Shown: positions 9,512 through 18,643 of the stretch, in pieces | How positions within the stretch are numbered: the stretch's first letter is position 1 | How the letters are laid out: each line of letters starts with the position of its first letter | NCBI GenBank assembly: GCA_000745135.1 | Contig: JQNH01000001.1 | Coordinates: 3,147,501 to 3,211,500, forward strand | Origin: Rhizobiales bacterium YIM 77505 | GTDB lineage: Bacteria; Pseudomonadota; Alphaproteobacteria; Rhizobiales; Beijerinckiaceae | Length of the DNA: 64,000 nt | Direction: 5' to 3' | Translations under genes and position numbers: made by a program | The notes under the pieces: generated by a model | Told to the model about the DNA's origin: nothing | What the model saw: only the letters and a program-made list of their open reading frames with translations | Databases searched by the model: none

Positions 9512-10260
9512 TCAGGCTATGCCGCAGCCGCCTCGGCAGCCTCCAACCCGCGTCCAACGGAAGGAGGTGCCGTCGACCCACATCCGATGCATGATCACCG
9601 CGAGCCGACGCGCGACCGCCACCCGGGCCCGCATATGCCCCTGCCGGCGGGCGACTTCGACGCCCCACCGCTTGAGCCAGCTCCAGCGCTGCACTCGCGT
9701 GAGCAGCACATTGGCCGGCCTCGCACAGGAGCGAGCGCACCATCTTGTCGCCGCACAGGCTGATGCTGCCGTTGCGATCCGTTTCCCCGAAGGCGTACTT
9801 GCGCGGCGTCAGGCCGAAGTAGCTCCCCACCAGCGACGACTTCGCGAACCGGCTTGGGTCCTCGATCGCGGTGCGGAAGGCTAGGGCTGTCACGGGTCCA
9901 ACGCCCGGCACGCTCATCAGTCGTCCGCAGACCGGATCGGTCCGGACCGTCGCCAAGAGCAGGCGATGTAGATCATCCAGGTGCTGCAAGAGCTCGCGCC
10001 GCACACCCAGCATCGCGTCAACCACCGGCGCGAGCACCGCGTCGCCATCCGTAAGCTCGCGCACCCTTCCCTTGCCTCGAAGCCGCTCTTGACCGGCGTG
10101 CCGACCTTAAGGCCGAATGCCTTCAAGATCCGGCGCAAATGGTTCTCGAGCTCGATGCGGCACTTGATCAGCATCTCGCGGCTGCGCAAGAGCGCCCGCT
10201 GCTTGTGCGTCGCCTGGCTCTTCACGTGGACCGCCCGGTACCAGCCCGCGTGCAGCGCAT
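9512..10260 (-). pseudogene. IS110-family transposase remnant, frameshifted and 5'-truncated
   Basis: Pieces of an IS110-type transposase are read in three minus-strand frames: AVHVKSQATHKQRALL through LKAFGLKVGTPVKSGFEAR (about 10070-10260), then VRELTDGDAVL, LMSVPGVGPVTALAFRTAI and GSYFGLTPRKYAFGETD with LCGDKMVRSLLCEAG (about 9710-10064), then SWLKRWGVEVARRQGHMRA to VIMHRMWVDGTSF (about 9540-9709). GVGPVTA and the final serine-containing domain are typical of Transposase_20. Two frameshifts and loss of the N-terminal DEDD half, cut by the IS481 remnant at about 10260, make it inactive. Confidence 0.8.
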
Positions 10261-10261
10261 A

Positions 10262-11116
10262 GCGGATGCCGCCGCGGCAGCTGGTTTGTCGGAGCGACGC
10301 GCCTATGAGTGGCTGAAGCGGTTCCGGGCGGGCGGCGAGCGCGCCCTCCAGGATCGGCGCTCGACGCCCGCCTGCTCGCCCCATGCCGTGCCGGCCGAGA
10401 CCGTCGCCGATATCGAGCGGCTCCGGCGCGAACGGCTGACCGGGGAGGCCATCGCCCGGCAACTCGGCCCGCCGCGCTCCACCATTAGCGGGATCCCGCG
10501 CCGGCTCGGTCGCGGCCGCTTGTCAGCACTCGATCCCAAGCCGGCGTTCGTTCGCTAAGAGCGCGAGAACCCGGGCGAACTCATCCACCTCGACACCAAG
10601 AATCTCGGCCGCATCGTGCGCCCAAGCCACCGGGTCATCGGCAATCGGCGCGACAGGGTCAAGGGCGCTGGATGGGACTACGTCCACGTCGCCGTCGACG
10701 ATGCCTCTCGGCTTGCCTACACCGAGGTCCTGCCGGGCGAGCGCAAGGAGGAAGCGACCGCCCTCCTGACCCGCGTCCTCACCTTCCTCGCGGCGCACAG
10801 CGTCATAGTCGAGCGCGGCATGACCGACGACGGCAATGCCTACCGCAGCCACCTCTTTCGCCAGATCCTGGCCCAGGCCGGATGCCGCCACATCCGCACC
10901 CGCCCCTACACCCCCAAGACCAACGGCAAGGCCGAACGCTTCTTCCAGACATGCCTTCGGGAGTGGGCTTACGCCCGAACCTATCCGACCTCCGCCGAGC
11001 GGACCAAAGCCATGCAGCCCTCGATCAACGCCTACAACCACCTCAGACTCCACTCTGCCCTCGGCGGAGACCCACTGATTACAAGGCTGAACAACGTTCT
11101 TGGATTCGATACCTAA
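10262..11116 (+). pseudogene. IS481-family transposase remnant with an internal stop
   Basis: A plus-strand IS481-type transposase lacking its first residues. It starts in the HTH region (AAGLSERRAYEWLKRFRAGGE) and continues to an in-frame TAA at 10556-10558, where a tyrosine codon is expected. The same frame then carries the DDE core: LIHLDTKNLGRI, YVHVAVDDASRLAY, TDDGNAYRS and PYTPKTNGKAERFFQT, ending at 11116. One nonsense mutation plus 5' truncation makes it nonfunctional. It abuts the IS110 remnant, so one element inserted into or recombined with the other. Confidence 0.85.
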
Positions 11117-11243
11117 GTGTCCGGTCGAGAGGGCTCGATGCGAATGTGCCCCCAGGCATGCTCGCTATACGGACGGCCCTACCTTGAGGACGTCGATTGA
11201 CAAACTGCAGTGGGTAGGCTTTACTCAGAATATCTGAAATGTC

Positions 11244-11260
11244 GTTTCACGATATGAAAC
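11244..11260. promoter_or_regulatory. Inverted repeat overlapping the iclR start, likely autoregulatory operator
   Basis: GTTTCA and TGAAAC are separated by 5 bases. Such symmetric sites are common for IclR-family regulators. The repeat covers ATG 11254, so bound regulator would block its own expression. Confidence 0.45.
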
Positions 11261-12078
11261 GCCCTCAACTCGCCAGCCCACGCCCAATCCACGCATCCCG
11301 ATGCGCTTCGGCCGAAAGGGCTGCGCCTGGGCCGAGCACGCTGGATTTCGGCTTGCGCGTTCTCGAAGAGCTTGCCACAGGCTCTCAGCCGATCTCCCTT
11401 GGCACTCTTGCTGGCCGGCTGTCGGCTCCCAAGCCGACCGTGTACCGACACCTGCAGACGTTGGTGCGGCACGGCTTCGCCCGCCAGGATGCCTCTACTG
11501 GCCGCTACGACGTCGGCATTCGGCTGCTCGTGCTCGGGGAGGCGTCCCGCGACCGCTTCGACGTGGCGCGGGCCGCACGCAGCGCGCTGATGCGGCTGCG
11601 CGACGACACGCAGCAAGCTGTGACCCTGTGCTCGCTCATCGAGAACGAGCTCGTGGTGCTCGATCTGATCCAGGGCCAGACGGTCGTCGAGTTCGGGACG
11701 CGTCCCGGGACCCGGATGGATGTCCACGCCAGCGCGCACGGCAAGACCTGGCTGGCGTTCGGCCCCCCCGACCTGATCGAGCGCGTGCTCGCGGGCCCGC
11801 GCAAGGCTTGGACGCCGCGCACGATCGTGGATGGCGCGACGCTCCGGCGCGAGGTGGAGCGGGTCCGCGCCCGCGGCTGGGCGACCGCGCCGGACGAGGT
11901 CATCACCGGCGTCAATGCGCTCGCGGCGCCGGTCTTCGACCATCGCGGAGCAATGGTCGGCTCGCTCGCAATCGTCGGCGCGACCCAGTTCATTGCGGCC
12001 GAGCCCGCGGCCGAGCAGGTCGAGGCGCTGATCGGCACGGCGCGCGAAGTCTCCCGAACCCTCGGATGGCGGGGCTGA
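11254..12078 (+). CDS. IclR-family transcriptional regulator of the hydantoinase operon
   Basis: A 274-aa regulator with the IclR architecture: a winged helix at about residues 33-90 (LDFGLRVLEELA, LAGRLSAPKPTVYRHLQTLV) and a GAF-like ligand-binding domain (VVEFGTRPGTRMDVHASAHG, ITGVNALAAPVFDH, VGSLAIVGA). ATG 11254 is preferred over 11239 because of the inverted repeat at 11244-11260. It lies 2 bp before hyuA on the same strand, so it probably senses the substrate or product of the downstream enzymes and also controls itself. Confidence 0.88.
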   Translation: MKRPQLASPRPIHASRCASAERAAPGPSTLDFGLRVLEELATGSQPISLGTLAGRLSAPKPTVYRHLQTLVRHGFARQDASTGRYDVGIRLLVLGEASRDRFDVARAARSALMRLRDDTQQAVTLCSLIENELVVLDLIQGQTVVEFGTRPGTRMDVHASAHGKTWLAFGPPDLIERVLAGPRKAWTPRTIVDGATLRREVERVRARGWATAPDEVITGVNALAAPVFDHRGAMVGSLAIVGATQFIAAEPAAEQVEALIGTAREVSRTLGWRG

Positions 12079-12080
12079 GC

Positions 12081-14204
12081 ATGACCTACTCGCTCGCGGT
12101 CGACATCGGCGGAACCTTCACGGACATCGTCCTGCGCCATTCGGACGGGCGGCTCATCGTCGACAAGACCCTCACCACCCACCGCGACCTCCTCGATGGC
12201 TTCTTCCGCGGCGTCCACGCGGTGCTCGCCAAGGCAGGCGTCGGGCCCACCGCGGTCGATGGCGTCGTCGTCCACGCGACAACCATCGTCACTAACGCGC
12301 TCATCGAGCGCAAGGGACTGCCGACCGCGCTCCTCGTGACGGAAGGCTTCCGCGATGTGCTCATCATCCGCAACGAGCATCGCTACGAGATGTACGATCC
12401 GCAGATCGAGTTCCCGGAGCCGCTCGTGCCGAGTGAGCTCACCTTCGGCGTCGCCGAGCGCACGCTCGCGGACGGGACCGTTATCCGCGAGCCCGATCCC
12501 AAAGCGATCGAGCGCCTCGCCCAGACGCTGCGCGAGAGGGACGTGCGCGCGGTCGCGATCGCGTTCCTCAACAGCTTCACCAATCCGGCGAACGAGCGCG
12601 CCGTCGCCGAGGCTTTGGCGCGGCTCATGGCGGACGCCTTTGTGTGCGCCTCGTCCGAGGTCGCGCCGCAGATCCGCGAGTACCCGCGCGCCTCGACGAC
12701 GGCCGTGAACGCCTATGCAATGCCGATCTCGCGGCCCTACCTCCAGCGCCTGAGCGAGCGCCTCGCGGCCGAGGGCTTCGCCAACGCGCCGCTGATCATG
12801 CTGAGCTCGGGCGGCGTCGTCGGCGCCGAGACGGCCGGCCGCAACCCGGTGCGCATGATCGAGAGCGGCCCTGCGGCGGGCGCGCTCGCCGCCTGCCACT
12901 ACGCCGAGGTGCTCGGCCTCGACCGGCTGATGTCCTTCGATATGGGCGGCACGACCGCCAAGGCCTGCCTCATCGAGAACCGGGAGCCGCTCGTCACCGG
13001 GCTGTTCGAGGTCGACCGGCGCTACCGGTTCAAGGAGGGAAGCGGGCTGCCGGTCACGGTGCCGTCGATTGACATGATCGAGATCGGCGCCGGCGGGGGC
13101 TCGATCGCTCACGTGGACGCACTCGGGCTACTCAAGGTCGGGCCGGAGAGCGCCGGGTCCGATCCTGGCCCGGCCTGCTACGGCCGCGGCGGGCGCGAGG
13201 CCACCGTGACCGACGCGGACCTAGTGCTGGGGCTGCTCGATCCCGACAATTTCCTCGGCGGCGACATGCGGCTCGACGCGCCGGCGGCCGAGGCCGCAAT
13301 GGCGCGGCTCGCGGCCGATCTCGCCCTCACCCCGGTCCAGGCAGCGCGCGGCATTTACCGGGTGGTCACCGAAGCCATGGCCTCGGCGGCCCGCACGCAC
13401 GCCACCGATCGGGGCGTCGACTATCGCGGGCTGCCGCTGTTCGCCTTCGGCGGCGCCGGGCCGGTGCACGCCTGCGAGGTCGCGCGCCTTCTCCAGAGCA
13501 CCGCCGTGATCATCCCGCCACAATCGAGCGTGCTGTCGGCCTTCGGGACGCTCGTCACCCCGGTCCGCCTCGACCTCGTGCGCTCCGATCTCGCCAAGCT
13601 CCAAGACCTCGACTGGGATCGGGCCGCGACGATCCTCGACGAACTGGCGCGTGACGCCGCGGCCGCCCTTGTCGAGGCGGGGTGTCCGCGCGGCGATATC
13701 GCCTTCGTCTTCGGCGCCGACCTGCGCTATGCGGGCCAGCAGCACGAGGTCACGGTCACGCTCGATCGGGACCCGCGCGAGTATCGGGAGGCGGGTTGGA
13801 TCGGAGCCGCTTTCGAGAATGCCTATCGTGGGCTCTACGGCGTCAACCCCTCCCATGTGCCGATCGAGATCGTGACCTGGCGGCTCACCGCTCGCGGCCC
13901 CGCCATCCCGTTCCACCGCGCCGCCGAGGTCGCGGCCGGCGAGGGCCAACCGAAGGCTTGGCGCATCACGCACGCCTGGCGCGACGACGAGCGGGTGCCG
14001 GTCTACGACCGCACGGATCTCGGCGTTGGGCAGACGCTGCGCGGCCCGGCGATCATCGAGGAGCGCGAGACCACCACTGTCCTGCCGCCGGGCTGGACGG
14101 CCTCGATCGACCGCGTCGGCTGTATCGTTGCGCGCGCCGCTGAGGAAGCGTCGAACCTCGTCTCCGACGAGACGGCAGCCGCCGGCCGGAGGACCGCCGC
14201 ATGA
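12081..14204 (+). CDS. hyuA: Hydantoinase/oxoprolinase subunit A
   Basis: A 707-aa ATP-dependent amidohydrolase/carboxylase subunit of the HyuA family (5-oxoprolinase, N-methylhydantoinase, acetone or acetophenone carboxylase relatives). The N-terminal ASKHA phosphate loop is YSLAVDIGGTFTDIVLRH; further motifs are VHATTIVTNALIERKG, MLSSGGVVGAE, FDMGGTTAKACLIE, GAGGGSIAHVD and LFAFGGAGPVHACEVA. The C-terminus carries GPAIIEERETTTVLPPG. ATG 12081 is 2 bases after the iclR stop; a much longer upstream reading in this frame is antisense-like and was discarded. It overlaps hyuB by 4 bases. The exact substrate cannot be told. Confidence 0.92.
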   Translation: MTYSLAVDIGGTFTDIVLRHSDGRLIVDKTLTTHRDLLDGFFRGVHAVLAKAGVGPTAVDGVVVHATTIVTNALIERKGLPTALLVTEGFRDVLIIRNEHRYEMYDPQIEFPEPLVPSELTFGVAERTLADGTVIREPDPKAIERLAQTLRERDVRAVAIAFLNSFTNPANERAVAEALARLMADAFVCASSEVAPQIREYPRASTTAVNAYAMPISRPYLQRLSERLAAEGFANAPLIMLSSGGVVGAETAGRNPVRMIESGPAAGALAACHYAEVLGLDRLMSFDMGGTTAKACLIENREPLVTGLFEVDRRYRFKEGSGLPVTVPSIDMIEIGAGGGSIAHVDALGLLKVGPESAGSDPGPACYGRGGREATVTDADLVLGLLDPDNFLGGDMRLDAPAAEAAMARLAADLALTPVQAARGIYRVVTEAMASAARTHATDRGVDYRGLPLFAFGGAGPVHACEVARLLQSTAVIIPPQSSVLSAFGTLVTPVRLDLVRSDLAKLQDLDWDRAATILDELARDAAAALVEAGCPRGDIAFVFGADLRYAGQQHEVTVTLDRDPREYREAGWIGAAFENAYRGLYGVNPSHVPIEIVTWRLTARGPAIPFHRAAEVAAGEGQPKAWRITHAWRDDERVPVYDRTDLGVGQTLRGPAIIEERETTTVLPPGWTASIDRVGCIVARAAEEASNLVSDETAAAGRRTAA

Positions 14205-15799
14205 CCGGGCCATCCCGCACGGCCGCGCATCCGCCGCTCGACGGCGTCGAGCTCGAGATCCTGTGGTCGAACCTGATTGGCATGGTCACCGAGCGCGCCA
14301 AGGCGCTTCAGCGCATCGCCTTCAGCCCGATCGTGCGCGAGGCGGGCGATCTCGCCTGCGCGGTGTTCGACGCGCGCGGCCGCATGGTCGCGCAGGCCAA
14401 CACCGGCACCCCCGGACACATCAACTCCCTCGCCATCGCGGGCGCCCATCTGGCGCGCATCTTCGCCGGTCGGGTCGCGCCGGGCGACGTCCTCATCACC
14501 AACGATCCGTGGCTGTCGGCGGGCCATTTCTTCGACATCACGGTGCTGACGCCGATCTTCAACGGCGACAAACTCCTGGCCTTCGTGGGCTCGACTATCC
14601 ATCACACCGATATCGGCGGCTACGGCATCGGGGCGGGCGCGCGCGACGTGCACGAGGAGGGCCTCTGGATCCCGCCGCTCAAGCTCTATGAGCGCGGCGA
14701 GCCGAGCGCAATGCTGCACGCCATCATCCGCGCCAATGTGCGCACGCCCGACGCCGTGTTCGGCGATCTCGCGGCCCAGGTCTCGAGCGGCGAGGCGGCG
14801 AGCGAGCGCCTGATCGGCCTTTGCCGCCAGCACGGCCTGCCCGACCTCGAGGGGCTGTCGGACGAGATCATCCGCCGCTCCGAGGAGGCGACGCGGGCCG
14901 CGATTCGCGCTCTGCCGGCCGGGACCTACCACGGCGAGAGCCGGTTCGACGTGCCGGGGGGCGAGATCGTGACCCTGCACGCCGCTGTCACGATCGATCC
15001 CGAAGCGGGCGAGATCACGGTCGATTTCGCCGGCTCTTCGCCGCAGACCGCGACCGGCATCAACGTCGTGCTCAACTACACGCACGCCTACACGACCTTT
15101 GCGATCCGCTCCTGCCTCAATCCGGAACTGCCGAACAACAGCGGCAGCCTTGCGCCGATTAGGGTGGTCGCGCCCGAGGGATCGATCGTGAACTGCCGCT
15201 ACCCGGCGCCCGTCAACGCCCGCCACGTGGTCGGCATGTACGTGCCGATGCCGATCCTCAAAGCGCTCTACCACGTCATGCCGGAGCGCGTGCTGGCCGA
15301 AGGCGCGGGCGCCGTCTGGACCATCCAGATTCAGGGTCGTCGAGCCGATGGCGAGCCGTTCACCTCGTCGATGTTCAACTATTCCGGCGGCATGGGCGCG
15401 CGCGCTACGAAGCCCGGCCCGAGCGCCACCTGCTACCCGACCGGGGTCGCGGCGGTGCCGGTCGAGGTTCTGGAGGCCGCGATGCCGATCGTGTTCGACC
15501 GCAAGGAGCTGCGGCCGGGCTCCGGCGGGGCCGGGCGCTCGCGCGGCGGGGACGGGCAGATCATCCAGTTCCATATGCGCACCCGGTATCCGTGGCTGCT
15601 CAACGCGGTGCCGAGCCGGCTCGACGAGGGGCCAGAGGGTCTGGGCGGGGGGCGCCCGGGCGCCCCCGGCCGCTTCCTGATCAACGGCGAGCCCGTGAAG
15701 GCCGCCCGCAAGCTCACCCTGGCGCCGGGCGATGTCGTGTATATGGAGACCCCTGGCGGGGGCGGGTTCGGTCCGCCGCCGGACGATGGCGCATCATAG
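14201..15799 (+). CDS. hyuB: Hydantoinase/oxoprolinase subunit B
   Basis: A 532-aa HyuB-family subunit that forms the second catalytic half with HyuA. Family segments: EILWSNLIGMVTERAKALQR, FSPIVREAGDLACAVFD, AQANTGTPGHINSLA, ITNDPWLSAGHFFDITVLTP, STIHHTDIGG and the C-terminal LRPGSGGAGRSRGGDGQ with VYMETPGGGGFGPP. Full length. The ATG overlaps the hyuA stop (ATGA). It is followed by transporter genes, indicating that the enzyme acts on an imported compound. Confidence 0.92.
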   Translation: MTGPSRTAAHPPLDGVELEILWSNLIGMVTERAKALQRIAFSPIVREAGDLACAVFDARGRMVAQANTGTPGHINSLAIAGAHLARIFAGRVAPGDVLITNDPWLSAGHFFDITVLTPIFNGDKLLAFVGSTIHHTDIGGYGIGAGARDVHEEGLWIPPLKLYERGEPSAMLHAIIRANVRTPDAVFGDLAAQVSSGEAASERLIGLCRQHGLPDLEGLSDEIIRRSEEATRAAIRALPAGTYHGESRFDVPGGEIVTLHAAVTIDPEAGEITVDFAGSSPQTATGINVVLNYTHAYTTFAIRSCLNPELPNNSGSLAPIRVVAPEGSIVNCRYPAPVNARHVVGMYVPMPILKALYHVMPERVLAEGAGAVWTIQIQGRRADGEPFTSSMFNYSGGMGARATKPGPSATCYPTGVAAVPVEVLEAAMPIVFDRKELRPGSGGAGRSRGGDGQIIQFHMRTRYPWLLNAVPSRLDEGPEGLGGGRPGAPGRFLINGEPVKAARKLTLAPGDVVYMETPGGGGFGPPPDDGAS

Positions 15800-15826
15800 A
15801 ACATGAACACAGGAGAGGAATCGCCG

Positions 15827-16960
15827 ATGCCAAGGAAAGCCCTGCTCGCCGCGCTGACGCTCGGGTGCCTCGCGGCCACGCCCGCGTCGGCGCAGGAGCC
15901 GTACAAAATCGGGATTTCGGCCGGACTGACCGGCTACGCGGCGACCGTCGACCGGGCCTGGAGCGACGCCGTCCGGCTCGCGGCCGACACCCTCAACGGA
16001 CAGGGCGGCATCATGGGCCGCAAGATCAAGGTCGTCGTCGAGGACAACCGCTCCGAGCCGCAGGAGGCCGTGACCGTCTATCGGAAGATGATCAGCTCGG
16101 ACAAGGTCGACGCCTTCCTCAGCGGCTGCGTCTCGGCCGGCAACTTCGCGGCGGCGGGTCTCGTCGTGCGCGCGCAGATTCCGATGGTGCTATGCTCGAT
16201 CCTGCCGCAGCAGCCCGATCACGTGAAATGGGCCTTCACGACCATTCCGCCGCCCCGCTTCGAGGTCGAGACGCGGCTCGCGTATCTGAAGGATAAGACG
16301 CAGATCCGGAAGATCGGCGTGCTGCACGATCCCTCACCCTACGCCATCCTGCAGAAAAACATCGCCGAGAAGGAGGCCAAGGACTACGGCCTCGAAGTCG
16401 TCGGCATCGAGCAGTACAAGCAGGACGACGCCGACCTCAGTCCGCCGATTAGCAAGATGCACGCGGCCGGCGCCCGCGCGATCCTCAAGATCGGCCTCGG
16501 CGGCACCACGCTCACGGCGGCCAAGAACATCAAGCAGCTCGGCCTCGACATGCTGATGCTGACGAGCCTCGAAGATCTGGCCGTGTTCCGGCCCGTCGCC
16601 GAGGTGCTCGGCGACAAGTTCTTCTTCGTAGCCTCTCCCGCCCAGGTCTACGAGGCGCTGCCCGAGGGCGCTTTGAAGCAGGAGATCGCCAAATTTCTCA
16701 CTCCCTGGCGGGCGAAATACCAGGACCGCGACCCCAACTGGGCCGGCCGCGCCTGGGACGCCGTCATGCTGACCAAGACGGCGATCGAGAAGGCCAAGTC
16801 GTTCGACGGACCGAAGGTCCGCGATGCGCTCGAGACCATCACGGGTTTTCAGGGCACGACCGGCGTCTACAATTTCTCTCCCGAGAACCATCAGGGCATC
16901 ACCGAGAACCCGCTGTATCTCGCCCGAATCCGGGACGCGAAGGTCGAGATCGTACAATAG
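15827..16960 (+). CDS. Periplasmic substrate-binding protein of the Liv-type ABC transporter
   Basis: A 377-aa type I periplasmic binding protein (Peripla_BP_6). A cleavable signal peptide is seen (KALLAALTLGCLAATPASAQ). The mature start YKIGISAGLTGYAA and the segments ADTLNGQGGIMGRKIKVVVE, RKMISSDKVDAFLSG and GAIRAILK-like GARAILKIGLGGTT follow. ATG 15827 has AGGAGAGGAA 6 bases upstream; ATG 15803 would put eight residues before the signal peptide. It delivers an amide or amino-acid-like ligand, presumably the hydantoinase substrate. Confidence 0.9.
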   Translation: MPRKALLAALTLGCLAATPASAQEPYKIGISAGLTGYAATVDRAWSDAVRLAADTLNGQGGIMGRKIKVVVEDNRSEPQEAVTVYRKMISSDKVDAFLSGCVSAGNFAAAGLVVRAQIPMVLCSILPQQPDHVKWAFTTIPPPRFEVETRLAYLKDKTQIRKIGVLHDPSPYAILQKNIAEKEAKDYGLEVVGIEQYKQDDADLSPPISKMHAAGARAILKIGLGGTTLTAAKNIKQLGLDMLMLTSLEDLAVFRPVAEVLGDKFFFVASPAQVYEALPEGALKQEIAKFLTPWRAKYQDRDPNWAGRAWDAVMLTKTAIEKAKSFDGPKVRDALETITGFQGTTGVYNFSPENHQGITENPLYLARIRDAKVEIVQ

Positions 16961-16983
16961 CGGCGCTCGTCCGGGGGCGCCGC

Positions 16984-17691
16984 ATGCGCATTCTGGAAAC
17001 CGAAGGGCTCTCGGCGCGCTACGGCCACGTCGAGGCCCTGCGCCCGACCGACCTCCACGTCGATGAGGGCGAACTTGTCGCCGTGCTCGGGCCGAATGGC
17101 GCCGGGAAATCCACGCTCATGCGCGCCATCATGGGGCTCGTCCCCAGCGCGGGCATCGTCCGCTTCCGCGGCGCGCCGCTGCCCCGGCGCGATCCGGCCG
17201 CCATGGCGGCGCTCGGCGTCGTGCTCGTGCCCGAGGGCCGGGGCATCTTCGGCCCGATGAGTGTCGAGGAAAACCTGGAGCTCGGCGCCTATCTCCTCGG
17301 CGACCGCTCGGCCGAGTTCGAGGCGCGGCGAGCGCGCGTACTTACGCTCTTCCCCCGTTTGCGCGAGCGGCTGTCGCAGACGGCGGGCTCGCTCAGCGGC
17401 GGCGAGCAGCAGATGCTCGCAGTCGGTCGCGCCCTAATGGCCGATCCCCGCGTCCTGCTCCTCGACGAGCCCTCACTCGGCCTCGCCCCGCGCGTCACGG
17501 CCGAGATCCTGGAGACGCTGGGCGAACTCAATCGGCAAGGGCTCCCGATCGTCCTGGTCGAGCAGAAGGCGCCGCTGGCGCTCAAGCTCGCGCGCCGCGC
17601 CTATCTCCTCTCGGTCGGGCGGGTGATCGCCGAGATCGACCCGCGCGAGATCAAGTCCCATGACGAACTTGCGCATTACTACTTCGCCTGA
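16984..17691 (+). CDS. livF: Branched-chain-type ABC transporter ATP-binding protein LivF
   Basis: A 235-aa ABC ATPase with Walker A GPNGAGKSTLMRAI, Q-loop region VLVPEGRGIFGPMSVEENL (LivF-specific), signature SLSGGEQQMLAVGRALM and Walker B VLLLDEPSLGLAP. It energises the permease pair LivM/LivH together with LivG. It overlaps livM by 32 bases. Confidence 0.93.
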   Translation: MRILETEGLSARYGHVEALRPTDLHVDEGELVAVLGPNGAGKSTLMRAIMGLVPSAGIVRFRGAPLPRRDPAAMAALGVVLVPEGRGIFGPMSVEENLELGAYLLGDRSAEFEARRARVLTLFPRLRERLSQTAGSLSGGEQQMLAVGRALMADPRVLLLDEPSLGLAPRVTAEILETLGELNRQGLPIVLVEQKAPLALKLARRAYLLSVGRVIAEIDPREIKSHDELAHYYFA

Positions 17692-18643
17692 CCGGGTCCG
17701 GGCGCTTCTGCGCCTATTGCCCGGCGCGATCGGGATCGCGCTCGTCGCCTACGCCCTGCTCGCGGGCGGATACCTGATCTCGGTCGTGTCCTTCGGCCTC
17801 ATCTACGCGATCTTTGTCACCGGGCTGAACCTGTTCATGGGCTATACGGGCCAGGTCTCGTTCGGTCAGAACGCGTTTGCGGCGATCAGCGGCTACGCCT
17901 CGGCGATCCTGACCGCGACCTACGGCTGGGAGCCGCTGCTGGCGACCGCGACCGGGCTTGCGGGCGCGCTCGCGGTCGCGCTCGTCGTCGGCTATCCAAC
18001 CCTGCGGCTCAAGGGCCACTATCTCGCCATGGCGACGCTCGCCATCGGCCTCATCGCCTATGAGGTTGCGGTGCAGTGGCAATCGGTGACGCAGGGCTAT
18101 ATGGGCATCTCGGGCGTGCCGCCGCTCGGGATCGCAGGCTTCGAGATCACGTCCGAGCGCGGCAACCTCCTATTCCTCGCCGCCATCGCGGCTTTGGGCG
18201 TGACCGCCGCCGCGCTCATTCGCCATTCCCGCGTAGGGCGGGCCATGGCGGCGATCGCCGGTAGCGAGGACGCCGCCCGGGCGCTGGGCATCGACGTCGC
18301 GCGCTACAAGCTCCTCGCCTTCCTCATCGCCGCCGTCTACGCGGCGCTCGCCGGCTCCCTCTTCGTCCATGTGGTCGGCTTCGTCAGCCCCGAGGTGTTC
18401 GGGCTGCACATGGTCAACCTCGCCTTCACGATGCTCTACGTCGGCGGCATCGGCACCGTCATGGGACCCCTCGTTGGCGCAGTCGTCATCATGCTGCTGC
18501 CCGAGACCTTCCGCGCCTTCAAGGACTATCAGGACCTCGCCTACGGCGCGGCCCTGATCCTGCTCCTCATCTACGCGCCGCGCGGCCTCGCCTCGCTCGC
18601 CGATTTGTTGCGGCGGAGGGCCGGGGAGGGGCGGCGCGCATGA
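17660..18643 (+). CDS. livM: Branched-chain-type ABC transporter permease LivM
   Basis: A 327-aa inner-membrane permease with about ten hydrophobic segments. Family motifs are FVTGLNLFMGYTGQVSFGQNAF, YPTLRLKGHYLAMATLA, SRVGRAMAAIAGSEDAARALGID and GGIGTVMGPLVGAVV. The start lies inside livF and the end overlaps livG (ATGA). Confidence 0.92.
   Translation: MTNLRITTSPDRVRALLRLLPGAIGIALVAYALLAGGYLISVVSFGLIYAIFVTGLNLFMGYTGQVSFGQNAFAAISGYASAILTATYGWEPLLATATGLAGALAVALVVGYPTLRLKGHYLAMATLAIGLIAYEVAVQWQSVTQGYMGISGVPPLGIAGFEITSERGNLLFLAAIAALGVTAAALIRHSRVGRAMAAIAGSEDAARALGIDVARYKLLAFLIAAVYAALAGSLFVHVVGFVSPEVFGLHMVNLAFTMLYVGGIGTVMGPLVGAVVIMLLPETFRAFKDYQDLAYGAALILLLIYAPRGLASLADLLRRRAGEGRRA

Noticed and set aside
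11301-12080. A long plus-strand reading that would extend hyuA by 260 residues
   Set aside because: It overlaps iclR in another frame, is arginine-rich without homology, and the ASKHA motif begins right after ATG 12081.
11505-13112. A 535-codon minus-strand reading opposite iclR and hyuA
   Set aside because: Arginine/histidine-rich shadow typical of high-GC antisense; no domain recognised.
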